Assembly: GCA_965601485.1 (NCBI GenBank)
Contig: OZ271846.1
Span: 992,001-1,056,000, forward strand
Source: Methylotenera_A aquatica
GTDB lineage: Bacteria > Pseudomonadota > Gammaproteobacteria > Burkholderiales > Methylophilaceae
Direction: 5' to 3'
DNA length: 64,000 nucleotides
Made by a program: the position numbers and the translations under genes
Shown here: positions 19,006-28,672 of the stretch, piece by piece
Layout: every line of letters begins with the position of its first letter
Numbering within the stretch: the stretch's first letter is position 1
The notes under the pieces: model-generated
What the model saw: the letters and a program-made list of their open reading frames with translations, nothing else
The model's database searches: none
Told to the model about the DNA's origin: nothing

Positions 19006-20100
19006 TTAAGCAGGCGTTTTAACTATTAAATGTTGCTGCAAAGCCCATACTACATGCTCACGAACAATATCCCTTTCATCATTTTCGCGCGACTTTAATG
19101 CTTTAATAATCTCTGGCGAACTTACAGCATTACCTAAACCAACTGCAATATTACGCAACCACTGCGCATAGCCAATTCGGTAGATTGCGCTTCCAGCCAT
19201 TTTTTCTTTAAATAATTCTTTTGACCAGCTAAAACATTCGACTAAACTAATATTATCCAAACCGTTTTTAACCGAAAAATCGGGCTCTTGAGTGATTTCT
19301 GCAAATTTATTCCAAGGGCAAGTCAGTTGGCAATCGTCACAACCATAAACTCGGTTGCCAATTAGCGGCCTAAATTCAATTGGTATGCTGGTTTTAAGCT
19401 CTATGGTTAGATAAGAAATACAACGTCTAGCATCAACTTCATAAGGCGCTGTAATGGCTTGAGTAGGGCATATATCGATACAGTTAGTGCAGGTGCCGCA
19501 ATGATTGGCGGTTGGCTCATCCGTTATTAATGGTAAGTTGGTATAAATTTCACCTAAAAAAAACCAAGAGCCGCAATTTTTATTGAGCAACAAGGTATGT
19601 TTTCCACGCCAGCCTAAACCAGCTTTTTCGGCTAATGCAACTTCTAGCACAGGTGCGCTATCGGTAAATACGCGGTAGCTTAAGTCGTTAAAATTCAGTT
19701 GCATTAATTCAAATTGAATTTTATCGCTTAGTTTTTGCAGTTTATTCCGCATTACCTTGTGGTAATCACGCCCCAAAGAATAGCGTGAGATAAACGCTTT
19801 TTCGCTGTCATCGATAATGGTTTCGCTATTTGCAGCGTTAGGCGGCAAATAATCTAGCCTAGCCGAAATAACGCGTATGGTATTTGGGACTAATTCGGCA
19901 GGGCGGGTTCTCTTCACCCCGTGTTTTGCCATATAATCCATTTCACCATGGAAACCTTTAGCAACCCACGCTTGGTGATTGCTCTCGGCAGTTTGCAAAT
20001 TGGTATCGGTAATGCCAATTTGATTAAAGCCCAGCGCCAATCCCCAACTTTTTATGTCGGCGGAAAGCTTTTCCCAGTCGTTGCTTACATTTGATTGCAT
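19006..20100 (-). CDS. queG: epoxyqueuosine reductase
   Basis: Last step of tRNA queuosine synthesis: cobalamin- and Fe-S-dependent reduction of epoxyqueuosine to queuosine. The 364-aa protein has the N-terminal DUF1730/cobalamin region (SRYSLGRDYHKVMRNKL) and two [4Fe-4S] motifs in CGTCTNCIDICPTQAI and CDDCQLTCPWNK. A C-terminal HEAT-like segment includes the ENDERDIVREHVVWAL stretch. Divergent from tsaE with only 34 bp between starts, the usual arrangement in proteobacteria. Confidence 0.95.
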   Translation of the reverse strand: MQSNVSNDWEKLSADIKSWGLALGFNQIGITDTNLQTAESNHQAWVAKGFHGEMDYMAKHGVKRTRPAELVPNTIRVISARLDYLPPNAANSETIIDDSEKAFISRYSLGRDYHKVMRNKLQKLSDKIQFELMQLNFNDLSYRVFTDSAPVLEVALAEKAGLGWRGKHTLLLNKNCGSWFFLGEIYTNLPLITDEPTANHCGTCTNCIDICPTQAITAPYEVDARRCISYLTIELKTSIPIEFRPLIGNRVYGCDDCQLTCPWNKFAEITQEPDFSVKNGLDNISLVECFSWSKELFKEKMAGSAIYRIGYAQWLRNIAVGLGNAVSSPEIIKALKSRENDERDIVREHVVWALQQHLIVKTPA

Positions 20101-20134
20101 AGGTAGATGATATTACACTTGCTAAAATAAAACT

Positions 20135-20665
20135 GTGATTGATAACAATTTAAACTTAGACGGCGATTCATTGAAACCTTTATTTCTGCAAGATGAAATG
20201 GCAACCTTGGTTGCAGGCGCAAGGTTTTCAAAATGTGTGCTTGCGGGCATGGTGATTTTTTTACATGGCGATTTAGGCGCAGGCAAAACCACTTTTACGC
20301 GCGGATTTTTGCAAGGTTTGGATTTTTTCGGTAAGGTAAAAAGCCCTACTTACACACTTGTAGAGCCTTACACATTTACCTATTTAACCGTTTACCATTT
20401 TGATTTGTATCGATTTATCGATGAAGAAGAATGGGAATCAACGGGCTTTAGAGAGTATTTTAATGCAAACAGTATTTGTTTGATTGAGTGGCCAGAAAAA
20501 GCGGGTAATTTGCTTCCAGAACCAGATATTCATGTGCATATCATACATGACGGCTTGCACAGAAAAATTCAATTTTTAGCTAACACAACTCAGGGTGAGA
20601 AATGTTTGGCACCTTTAATGATACAAGAGAATATGGACGCTAATGATAAAAAACAATCTGCGTAA
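20135..20665 (+). CDS. tsaE: tRNA threonylcarbamoyladenosine synthesis ATPase TsaE
   Basis: P-loop ATPase partner of TsaB/TsaD in making t6A37 of ANN-decoding tRNAs. The 176-aa protein has Walker A GDLGAGKTTFTRG, the conserved SPTYTLVEPY loop, YHFDLYRF and LIEWPEKAG. The start is a GTG. Twenty to twenty-five residues longer at the N-terminus than E. coli TsaE. It overlaps the next gene if amiC starts at its first ATG. Confidence 0.94.
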   Translation: MIDNNLNLDGDSLKPLFLQDEMATLVAGARFSKCVLAGMVIFLHGDLGAGKTTFTRGFLQGLDFFGKVKSPTYTLVEPYTFTYLTVYHFDLYRFIDEEEWESTGFREYFNANSICLIEWPEKAGNLLPEPDIHVHIIHDGLHRKIQFLANTTQGEKCLAPLMIQENMDANDKKQSA

Positions 20666-22019
20666 TCGAATGACATTCAATATCGCCATAAAGACATTCT
20701 TACTATGGCTTACGCTTTTAGTATGTTCAGCGCTATCTCTACTAAGCTTAAGTTCCTATGCGGCGAACACAATTAGCGCTGCACGCGTGTGGCCTGCACA
20801 AGATTACACGCGAATTGCGTTTGAATCCGATGCGCCTATTAAGCACCAACTTATTCTTTTAAAGAATCCCGACCGCTTGGTACTAGATATTGAAAATGTG
20901 GATTTAAACAATACATTAAAAACCTTAACAGACAAAATTTTGTCTGGTGACCCTTATATTAAACAAGTGCGCGTCGCCAAATTTAAATCTAATGTAGTAC
21001 GCGTAGCAATTGATTTAAAAGGTGAAGTTAAGCCAAATATTTTTGCATTAACGCCAGCAGGCGAATATAAATATAGATTAGTGCTGGATATTTACCCCTT
21101 GCAAGATGAATTGATGGCCATGTTGGGTAAAAAAAATACAGATGCCACTTACAGCATGGCAAGTACCCAACCCAAACCAATTATTGAGCAATTGCCTCCC
21201 TCTGCTATTGAAGAGGCTAACCAAGATTTGTCAACTGTTCCACCAATCGCGGAGCCTGTATTGCCTGACTTAAGCACAGAAACCCCAATTGAAAAAGAAA
21301 ATGAACGGCACATAACCATTGCAATTGATGCAGGACATGGAGGTGAAGACCCAGGCGCGCGAGGTGCGAATGGAAGCCATGAAAAAGTGATCACATTGAC
21401 GATTGCCCAAAAATTAAAAGCTAAAATCGACGCTGATCCAGGCATGCGTGGCGTTTTAACGCGTGATGGCGATTATTTTGTGCCTTTAGGCATGCGCGTT
21501 GTGAAAGCGCGTAAATTAAAAGCCGATTTGTTTATTTCTATTCACGCTGATGCATTTACTAACTCTGCTGCACGTGGTTCATCGGTATTTGCGCTATCTG
21601 AAAAAGGTGCAACCAGTGCCAGTGCACGCTATCTAGCCAAAAAAGAAAATGAATCGGATTTAATTGGTGGCGTTAGCTTGGGAGGAAGAGACCCAGTGCT
21701 GGCAAGAACTTTATTAGACTTATCGCAAACGGCTACCATTAACGATAGCCTTAAATTAGGCAAAGCCGTATTAGGCCAAATTGCCGATATTAATAAATTA
21801 CACAAAAATCATGTAGAACAAGCAGGTTTTGCGGTTTTAAAATCGCCAGATATCCCCTCTATTTTGGTTGAAACGGCTTTTATTAGTAACCCAGAAGAAG
21901 AGAGCCTTTTAAATGATGATGGCTATCAAGATAAATTAGTAAACTCCATTTTTGTTGGCATTAAGCAATATTTTGCGACAAACCCTGCTTTAACTAAAAC
22001 CAAAATGGCGCAAGATTAA
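20643..22019 (+). CDS. amiC: N-acetylmuramoyl-L-alanine amidase AmiC type
   Basis: Periplasmic zinc amidase that cuts the septal peptidoglycan cross-peptides during cell separation. The 458-aa protein has a signal anchor (about 14-40, ending SSYAAN), an AMIN domain (about 42-145), a Pro/Glu-rich linker and the Amidase_3 domain. The metal-site motifs are IAIDAGHGGEDPGA, SIHADAF and ILVETAFISNPEE. The first ATG overlaps tsaE by 23 bp and has a GGAC-type site before it; an ATG at 20670 avoids the overlap. The tsaE-amiC-mutL-miaA order is a classical proteobacterial cluster, here interrupted by a helicase gene. Confidence 0.94.
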   Translation: MIKNNLRNRMTFNIAIKTFLLWLTLLVCSALSLLSLSSYAANTISAARVWPAQDYTRIAFESDAPIKHQLILLKNPDRLVLDIENVDLNNTLKTLTDKILSGDPYIKQVRVAKFKSNVVRVAIDLKGEVKPNIFALTPAGEYKYRLVLDIYPLQDELMAMLGKKNTDATYSMASTQPKPIIEQLPPSAIEEANQDLSTVPPIAEPVLPDLSTETPIEKENERHITIAIDAGHGGEDPGARGANGSHEKVITLTIAQKLKAKIDADPGMRGVLTRDGDYFVPLGMRVVKARKLKADLFISIHADAFTNSAARGSSVFALSEKGATSASARYLAKKENESDLIGGVSLGGRDPVLARTLLDLSQTATINDSLKLGKAVLGQIADINKLHKNHVEQAGFAVLKSPDIPSILVETAFISNPEEESLLNDDGYQDKLVNSIFVGIKQYFATNPALTKTKMAQD

Positions 22020-22154
22020 GTTTACATCGACAATTTACTGACACAGTTTGAAGCGCACGGCATGGTAGCCTTAGGTGCGCATAAAGATGTAAATCTGGAA
22101 TGTAAGCAAGAAAGTGTTAGAGGTCAGCTTTGATTAATTGATTTTTAATATAGA

Positions 22155-23684
22155 TTAACGTTTGATGCGCTTCAGAAAATCACTTTCTCGTTGCGTATCA
22201 ATGTAGCCCGTTTGCGTCAGCAAAGCATGCTCGATATAACGACTAACATTTAGTCTTAATGGTGGAATCTGTTCTGCGTCAACAAAAATTTGCGGAAATT
22301 TGTAGCTTAACCAAGCGTATAAGCTAATATTTTGACTTAATATTTCTGCCGATTCCAAATATTTAGGGTTAAAAGAATTCAGCCAAACAGGCGATGGAGG
22401 GAGTTTACGAACAGTATGCTCAACCACGCTTTTTAGGCATAGTAAAAAATAATCTTTTTCAATATTCATATTAATGGCAATCGGTGCGCAGGTAAAAATA
22501 AATTTATCTTTTAACGATAATTTTGACGCGAATTCATCTACAAACATGGCCTGATGAATTTGCGCTTTTATTTTACTTAATGTAAATAAGGCATGATTAA
22601 ATTGCAAGCGGTTGGCAAAATATTCTAAACATTCTGAGATTTTAGCCGTATGCAATTGGTTTGAAATGGCTTCAATTTGCTCAATGTTTACGGCAATCGG
22701 CAGCTTTTGTGAATCAGCCGTATCGTCGGTAGCCAGCATATGCTCAATGTGAAAGCGCTCATCACTCTCTAAGATATTTACATAACCATTTTCGTAAAGG
22801 CCAAAACGCCCTGCGCGGCCTGCAATCTGGCGCACTTCGGTGGCATTTAACAAGCGCGATGCCGCGCCATCAAACTTAAAGATGTTGGCAAAAATCACTC
22901 GCCGAATCGGTAAATTCAATCCCATGCCAATCGCATCGGTAGCCACTAAAATTTCCGCTTCACCGCTGCAAAAACGAGCCGATTCGTGCCTGCGCACTTC
23001 AGGCGAAAGAGCACCGTAAATACTGGCAACTGTAAACCCCCATTGCCTAAAACGTGCCGAGAAGGTCAGTACATCCTTGCGCGAAAACGCAATAATCGCA
23101 TCTCCTTTATTCAGCTTGGCTTTTAATTTTGGTTTGCTGTACCTTTTACCGCATAAGCTTTCATCCTCTAAAATTAACGGTGTCATGCGCCGCAGCTCTG
23201 TAATTTCAGCCGTTTCATTTAAATGAACAATTACCTGTAAGCAGAGTTTGGTGACAGCATTTGATCCGCAGATAAAGACCTGCCTAGCCGGTACGCCAAC
23301 TAACGCAGCCGTCCAAGCACTGCCTCGATCTGGGTCTTGTAGCATTTGAATCTCATCAATAATCGCTACATCCACCAGTTTTATGGGGTTCATCATTTCA
23401 ATGGTAGACGCGGTGTGTTGTGCACCTGCGATGATTATTCGCTCTTCACCCGTAATCAGGTTACAAGGCACGCCTGCTTCCATTAATTTATCGCGCACTT
23501 CCATCGCCAGTAATCTTAGTGGTGCTAGGTAAACACCCGATTTGGCTGCCATTAAAGTATTCAAGGCATGATAGGTTTTGCCAGAATTGGTTGGCCCTAC
23601 ATAAAAGTGATGATGTCGCTGGATAGCGCGAGCTTTTGCAAAGCTGTGTGCGTAATCATCTAAATTTAAGTTAACTGATATCAT
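22155..23684 (-). CDS. Suv3-like DEAD/DEAH helicase
   Basis: About 509 aa from the ATG at 23684 (a longer in-frame ATG lies 21 bp upstream). Motif I is VGPTNSGKTYHAL, motif II DEIQ, and there is an SAT-like CGSNAV and motif VI QIAGRAGRFG. These match superfamily 2 RNA helicases of the Suv3 group, best known from mitochondrial RNA degradosomes and present in a subset of proteobacteria. A C-terminal Suv3-type domain fills residues 340-500. It may act in RNA turnover, but no nuclease gene is adjacent. It interrupts the amiC-mutL run and is encoded on the opposite strand. Confidence 0.88.
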   Translation of the reverse strand: MISVNLNLDDYAHSFAKARAIQRHHHFYVGPTNSGKTYHALNTLMAAKSGVYLAPLRLLAMEVRDKLMEAGVPCNLITGEERIIIAGAQHTASTIEMMNPIKLVDVAIIDEIQMLQDPDRGSAWTAALVGVPARQVFICGSNAVTKLCLQVIVHLNETAEITELRRMTPLILEDESLCGKRYSKPKLKAKLNKGDAIIAFSRKDVLTFSARFRQWGFTVASIYGALSPEVRRHESARFCSGEAEILVATDAIGMGLNLPIRRVIFANIFKFDGAASRLLNATEVRQIAGRAGRFGLYENGYVNILESDERFHIEHMLATDDTADSQKLPIAVNIEQIEAISNQLHTAKISECLEYFANRLQFNHALFTLSKIKAQIHQAMFVDEFASKLSLKDKFIFTCAPIAINMNIEKDYFLLCLKSVVEHTVRKLPPSPVWLNSFNPKYLESAEILSQNISLYAWLSYKFPQIFVDAEQIPPLRLNVSRYIEHALLTQTGYIDTQRESDFLKRIKR

Positions 23685-23768
23685 TATGAGAGCTTCGCAG
23701 TGCAAGATTGCTCGTTAAAACAGGTAAAATAACACGAAAAATCGCTAACCAATTATGTCACGTAACTT

Positions 23769-25649
23769 ATGTTAAGCAACCTGCCCAACACCATTAAATT
23801 ATTACCTGACCAGCTGATAAGCCAAATTGCGGCAGGCGAGGTAGTGGAGCGGCCAGCTTCTGCATTAAAAGAGTTGCTTGAGAATAGTTTGGATGCGGCT
23901 AGTACCGACATTCAAGTTTCATTGATGCAAGGCGGTATCAAGCAGTTGCGCGTGGCTGATAACGGCAGCGGCATTCCGCAAGACGATTTAAAGATGGCAT
24001 TAACTCGCCATGCCACCAGCAAGATTTCTAGCTTGGAAGATTTGGAAGCTGTAGCTAGTTTAGGTTTTCGCGGTGAAGCATTAGCTAGCATCGCGTCCGT
24101 TTCTCGCACTTTGATTATCAGCAGGGCGCTTGAAACGAAGCACGCTTGGCGCATCGCCTCTGACGGCAGTGTAATTAGCGCGATTGAGCCAGCAGCGCTT
24201 GATATTGGCACCGTGATTGAAGTCAATGATCTATATTTTAATACGCCCGCACGCCGCAAATTTTTAAAAACCGATACCACCGAATTCGGCCATTGCGAAG
24301 AAGCGTTCACACGCGTTGCATTATCGCGCCCAGATGTCAGCTTTACCTTGCAGCACAATGGCAGAGTGCTTAGTCGCTTTGCTGCTATTTCAGCAAATGC
24401 AGGGGGGCCGAGCAAAAGGTTTAATGAGGTACTAGGGGCAGAATTTGCCGCAGAAAGCATTTTAGTAGATGAAGAGGCAGCGGGCTTGCGCTTATGGGGC
24501 GTCGCGGCAAAACCTACTTTTAATCGCAATAGTCGCGATACGCAATATGTATATGTAAACGGTCGTTTTGTGCGCGACAAATTAATCTCACATGCCATTC
24601 GTCAAGCCTACCAAGACGTATTGCATCACGATAGACATCCAGCCTTTGTGCTCTTTTTAGAGCTTGATCCTAGTCTTGTGGATGTGAACGTACACCCTAG
24701 CAAAACCGAGGTTCGCTTTAGGGGCGGGCAGGCGATTCACCGCTTTATTTATCATAGCCTAAATAAAAATCTAGCCACACCAACAGGCATATCCAATTTG
24801 GCCACTGCCAGCCAAGTCACGCATAATCCTTTTAATTCGCAATATGCCCAATCGCCCAATTACCCGCAATACCCTAATTTACAATATCAAGCACGAATCA
24901 ATTTAAATGCGAATCAACCATCTGCATTTTATGAAACATTATTTGGCGATTTAAAAAAAACTTCTAAAGCGGTTGATGCACAAGACGCAAACGCTGTTCC
25001 AAGTGAGTATGCCGAAGCACGATCCGGACAAACTGATGATTTTCCGCTGGGTTTTGCAGTAGCACAGATACATGGGGTGTATATATTAGCGCAAAATAAG
25101 TTAGGCTTGGTAGTGGTGGATATGCATGCTGCGCATGAGCGCATTATGTATGAGCGCCTTAAAAATGCGCTTGATGATAAAGCTGTCCCAATGCAGCCGC
25201 TATTAATTCCTGTCAGTTTTAGCGCCGATAGATTAGAAGTGGCAATGGTTCAAGAACTAATGGCACAGGAAGAGCAAAGTTCTGACCTTGGTAACTTACA
25301 GAAACTCGGTTTTGAATTTGCTATTCTGTCACCCAAAACTTTAGCTGTGCGCGCTGTACCAAGCATGTTGAAGGATGCCGATGCTGTTACTTTAGCGCGT
25401 GATGTACTGAAAGATTTGAGAGAATTTGGCGCAAGCAGAGCATTAACTGAGCGCCGAAACGAGCTACTAGGTACTATGGCCTGCCATGCGGCCGTTCGCG
25501 CCAATCGTATTTTAACCATCCCCGAAATGAATGGTTTATTGCGTGATATGGAAGCCACAGAACGTAGCGGTATGTGCAACCACGGTCGTCTGACTTGGTT
25601 TCAAGTTTCAATGTTAGACTTGGATAAGTTGTTTATGCGAGGAAAGTGA
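23769..25649 (+). CDS. mutL: DNA mismatch repair protein MutL (endonuclease type)
   Basis: GHKL ATPase that couples MutS mismatch recognition to excision. The 626-aa protein has N-terminal ATPase motifs ELLENSLDA, DNGSGI and GFRGEALASIASV. A Tyr/Gln-rich linker (about 340-390) leads to the C-terminal dimerisation domain. That domain retains the metal-site set of nicking MutL proteins: DMHAAHERIMYE (451-462, matching DxHA-x2-E-x4-E), ACHAAVR and CNHGRLTW. The nicking type normally accompanies absence of mutH. Upstream of miaA, as in many bacteria. Confidence 0.96.
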   Translation: MLSNLPNTIKLLPDQLISQIAAGEVVERPASALKELLENSLDAASTDIQVSLMQGGIKQLRVADNGSGIPQDDLKMALTRHATSKISSLEDLEAVASLGFRGEALASIASVSRTLIISRALETKHAWRIASDGSVISAIEPAALDIGTVIEVNDLYFNTPARRKFLKTDTTEFGHCEEAFTRVALSRPDVSFTLQHNGRVLSRFAAISANAGGPSKRFNEVLGAEFAAESILVDEEAAGLRLWGVAAKPTFNRNSRDTQYVYVNGRFVRDKLISHAIRQAYQDVLHHDRHPAFVLFLELDPSLVDVNVHPSKTEVRFRGGQAIHRFIYHSLNKNLATPTGISNLATASQVTHNPFNSQYAQSPNYPQYPNLQYQARINLNANQPSAFYETLFGDLKKTSKAVDAQDANAVPSEYAEARSGQTDDFPLGFAVAQIHGVYILAQNKLGLVVVDMHAAHERIMYERLKNALDDKAVPMQPLLIPVSFSADRLEVAMVQELMAQEEQSSDLGNLQKLGFEFAILSPKTLAVRAVPSMLKDADAVTLARDVLKDLREFGASRALTERRNELLGTMACHAAVRANRILTIPEMNGLLRDMEATERSGMCNHGRLTWFQVSMLDLDKLFMRGK

Positions 25650-25673
25650 TGCTAGTTTATAAGTATAGGTTAG

Positions 25674-25925
25674 TTAAGCGAATTTTTTCTTAAATTTTCG
25701 CCACACGACGCTTTCTGGAACTTCAATAGCATCTCCCACGTAGGTTATTACTTTAATATTATTGAGTAGCAAATGCTTAATTGCTTTTGCGTATGCTATA
25801 CCACAAAACACTATACGATCGCCATCACGATGTGATGGGTCATTAATATCCACTAAAAAGATAGCAAAATTCAGCTTCATGCCTAATATGATAAAAAATC
25901 TAAACATATCTTTTTCTAAACTCAT
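25674..25925 (-). CDS. hypothetical protein, 83 aa
   Basis: I do not recognise this product. It is opposite to mutL and miaA, in a 420-bp gap. It is moderately hydrophobic at the N-terminus (FFIILGMKLNFAIFLV), has a central GDRIVFCGIAYAKAI segment and ends in a basic WRKFKKKF tail. A weak AAGGGTAG site precedes the ATG. It could be a real small protein or the tail of a decayed gene; no other frame in the gap reads better. Confidence 0.4.
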   Translation of the reverse strand: MSLEKDMFRFFIILGMKLNFAIFLVDINDPSHRDGDRIVFCGIAYAKAIKHLLLNNIKVITYVGDAIEVPESVVWRKFKKKFA

Positions 25926-26068
25926 GGAGCTACCCTTATAAATATTGATAATTAAATGAGTCGTATCGCTATAACATTTGGCTTAGCCGCTTTAATTTCG
26001 TTAAATTGCCGAGATTATGCATAATCATCATTAAAATAACTACTTTTATTGAAACAAAAATAAACTTC

Positions 26069-27016
26069 ATGACGCAACCATTATTCCCCCCCGCTATTTT
26101 TTTGTATGGGCCTACTGCCAGCGGAAAGACAGGTGCGGCGGTAGAGGTTGCCTTAAAGTTTCCTGTTGAAATCATCAGTGTTGATTCTGCTTTAGTTTTT
26201 AAAGATATGAATATTGGCACTGCCAAGCCTGACGCTGAAAAACTAGCAAAAGCTCCTCATCATTTAATTGATATGATTGACCCTACTAATGCATATTCGG
26301 CGGCAACTTTTAGAAGTGATGCTTTACGCGTGATGGCTGATATTACTGAACGTGGCAAGATTCCCTTGTTGGTTGGTGGCACCATGCTTTACTTTAAGGC
26401 GCTGGAAGCTGGTTTAAGTGGCTTGCCTGAAGCAAAACCAGAAGTACGAGCAAGGTTAGATGCGCGTGCCGCATTAATTGGTTGGCCTGCCATGCATCAA
26501 AAGCTGGCTTTAGTTGACCCTAAAACCGCCGCTCGCTTGCAGCCCAACGATGCACAGCGCATCCAACGTGCCTTAGAGGTGTTTGAAATAACGGGTGAAA
26601 GCATGTCTACCTTGTTTACAAAACAATCTAATGAAGCTTTACCTTACAAAATACTTAAAATCGCATTAGTGCCAAGCGATCGTAAAGTGTTGCATGAGCG
26701 TATTGCATTGCGATTTGAGCAGATGTTAGCAGCGGGATTTTTGGGCGAAGTAAAAGCCTTGTTTGAGAAATATCCCAGCTTAACGACTGATTCAACGGCG
26801 ATGCGTTGTGTGGGCTATCGTCAGGCTTTAGAGCATTTAAACGGTGAATATGATGTAGATGAGTTACGTGATAGAGGTATTTTTGCAACGCGGCAGCTAG
26901 CTAAACGCCAACTCACATGGCTACGTGGCATGAATGGAATTAACGAATTGGATTGTTTAAATCCGGATTTGAATGTCGCAATATTGCAACTTGTTCAGCA
27001 ATTTATAAAAGGCTAG
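26069..27016 (+). CDS. miaA: tRNA dimethylallyltransferase
   Basis: Adds the dimethylallyl group to A37 of tRNAs reading UNN codons. About 315 aa from the ATG at 26069, which places the P-loop GPTASGKTGAAV near residue 14 as in the family. SVDSALVFKDMNIGTAKP, PHHLIDMIDP and GTMLYFKALEAGLS follow, and the C-terminal half includes RCVGYRQALEHL and FATRQLAKRQLTWLR. The upstream ATG at 26006 would add a non-conserved tail. hfq does not follow here; a broken membrane gene does. Confidence 0.95.
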   Translation: MTQPLFPPAIFLYGPTASGKTGAAVEVALKFPVEIISVDSALVFKDMNIGTAKPDAEKLAKAPHHLIDMIDPTNAYSAATFRSDALRVMADITERGKIPLLVGGTMLYFKALEAGLSGLPEAKPEVRARLDARAALIGWPAMHQKLALVDPKTAARLQPNDAQRIQRALEVFEITGESMSTLFTKQSNEALPYKILKIALVPSDRKVLHERIALRFEQMLAAGFLGEVKALFEKYPSLTTDSTAMRCVGYRQALEHLNGEYDVDELRDRGIFATRQLAKRQLTWLRGMNGINELDCLNPDLNVAILQLVQQFIKG

Positions 27017-27040
27017 GCGCGATGAAAAATTGATGGTAAT

Positions 27041-27366
27041 TTTGATGGGTGCAACTATCACTTGCATTGCCTAAGACCTGAATCAATTACGTCATATGGA
27101 TTTCGCCATTTTGGTATGTGGTCGCTATTTGAGACCGTTGAATACACGCCCTTGGAATTTATCTATTTAGGCTTTGTCGCTGCCTTAATATTTTTTTAAG
27201 CACTTTAGTGCTAAGCAGGGCGTTGCTGGTAGTGGGCACGTTATCAATCTTGGCCTATATTAGCTATTTTACTACCAAGCATTTTGCCAATATACTGCGG
27301 TGGTCAATTGCGCTAATAATTATTGGCGTGACATCGATTGGAATGTGTATGTTTGCCGTAAATTAA
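27041..27366 (+). pseudogene. frameshifted small membrane protein
   Basis: Two plus-strand frames join into one plausible protein if one T is added to the seven-T run at 27191-27197. The first frame (ATG at 27116; about GMWSLFETVEYTPLEFIYLG) stops at 27197. The second continues with hydrophobic helices (LLVVGTLSILAYISYF and WSIALIIIGVTSIGMCMF) to the TAA at 27364. The combined product has about three transmembrane segments. I do not recognise the family. It may be a true pseudogene, a slippage-controlled gene or a sequencing error. Confidence 0.55.
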
Positions 27367-27440
27367 AAATAATAATTCTATTAAAACAAATAGTTAGTAG
27401 TTACATTTAATGTATTTTATTCATTAAATGTAACCAAAAC

Positions 27441-28631
27441 TTATTGCATATTTTGAATGCGACTTGATGCTTCCACGCATTCTTCCGTGCTAGCCACCAA
27501 TGCTAGGCGAATAAACTTTTTTCCGGGATTGATACCATTCACTTCGCGCGCTAAATAACTGCCTGGCAACACGGTAATACTCAAATCGCGATACAGTTTT
27601 AAGGCAAAACTTTCATCCGTTTCGGTGGGATTTTGGATTTTGGCCCACAAATAAAACGCGGCATCTGGCATTTCTACAGCTAATATATTGCTCAACATAG
27701 GCGTAACAGTTTTAAATTTTTGCGCATAAAGCTTTCGATTTTCTATTACATGCGAATCATCATTCCAAGCTGTTTCTGATGCCGCTTGGACGGCTGGATT
27801 CATGGCGCATCCGTGATAAGTGCGGTAATGCGTAAAAGCCCCAATAATTTTTGCATCGCCCGCCACAAAGCCAGAGCGCATGCCAGGTACATTTGAGCGC
27901 TTAGAAAGCGAGCTAAAAATGACTAAGTTTTTATAATCTCTACCCAATTGATGTGCGGCTTGCAAGGCCCCTAAAGGTGGATTGGTTTCATCAAAATAAA
28001 TCTCGGCATAACATTCGTCTGCCGCAATCACAAAGCCATATTGGTCAGATAGTGCAAATAAGGTTTTCCATTGCCCCAAGCTCATTACCTTACCAGATGG
28101 ATTGCCTGGGTTGCAAACGTATACTAATTGCGTGCGATTGAGTATTTCAGCAGGCACTTGTTCAAAGTCCATTGCATGACCATTCTCAGGCGTGGTATTC
28201 AAAAAGTAGGGCTCAGCACCGGCTAAAAAGGCAGCACCTTCATAAATCTGGTAAAACGGGTTAGGCGAAATCACAATTGGCTTATATTTGCTGCGGTCAA
28301 CCACCACCTCCGCAAAGGCAAACAGTGCTTCGCGACTGCCATTGACAGGCAAAATATTGGTTTCTGGATTTAATGTAGGCACGTTGTAGCGGCGAGTAAT
28401 CCATTGAGAGATTGCCGTGCGTAGCGCCAAACTACCGACAGTCGTGGGATAATTAGCTAAGCCAGCTACATTACTCACTAATGCATCGGAAATTAACTTT
28501 GGTGTGGCATGTTTGGGTTCGCCAATCGATAAATTAATCGGCTTCAATTGTGGGTTCGGAGTAGTTCCAGCGAACAAATCACGTAAGCGTTGAAACGGGT
28601 AGGGCTGAAGCAGTTTAAGGTTCGGATTCAT
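27441..28631 (-). CDS. dapC: succinyldiaminopimelate transaminase
   Basis: PLP-dependent class I/II aminotransferase of lysine/peptidoglycan biosynthesis. About 396 aa from the ATG at 28631 (NPNLKLLQPYPFQRLRDLF, the usual DapC N-terminus). An upstream in-frame ATG at 28673 would run into the divergent transporter start. The PLP lysine is in FSSLSKRSNVPGMRSGF; YVCNPGNPSGKV and the Arg region near the C-terminus (FIRLALVAS) are present. The family assignment is strong. The exact substrate rests on overall similarity to the betaproteobacterial DapC group. Confidence 0.9.
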   Translation of the reverse strand: MNPNLKLLQPYPFQRLRDLFAGTTPNPQLKPINLSIGEPKHATPKLISDALVSNVAGLANYPTTVGSLALRTAISQWITRRYNVPTLNPETNILPVNGSREALFAFAEVVVDRSKYKPIVISPNPFYQIYEGAAFLAGAEPYFLNTTPENGHAMDFEQVPAEILNRTQLVYVCNPGNPSGKVMSLGQWKTLFALSDQYGFVIAADECYAEIYFDETNPPLGALQAAHQLGRDYKNLVIFSSLSKRSNVPGMRSGFVAGDAKIIGAFTHYRTYHGCAMNPAVQAASETAWNDDSHVIENRKLYAQKFKTVTPMLSNILAVEMPDAAFYLWAKIQNPTETDESFALKLYRDLSITVLPGSYLAREVNGINPGKKFIRLALVASTEECVEASSRIQNMQ

Positions 28632-28672
28632 TGCAATATTATAATTTAGTAAGCAACAAATTGGGAAATACA

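Noticed and set aside
22017..22133. In-frame 37-codon extension after the amiC stop (VYIDNLLTQFEAHGMVALGA and onward)
   Set aside because: It keeps the amiC frame but has no start codon, no recognised family and could arise by chance; I could not tell it from noncoding sequence.
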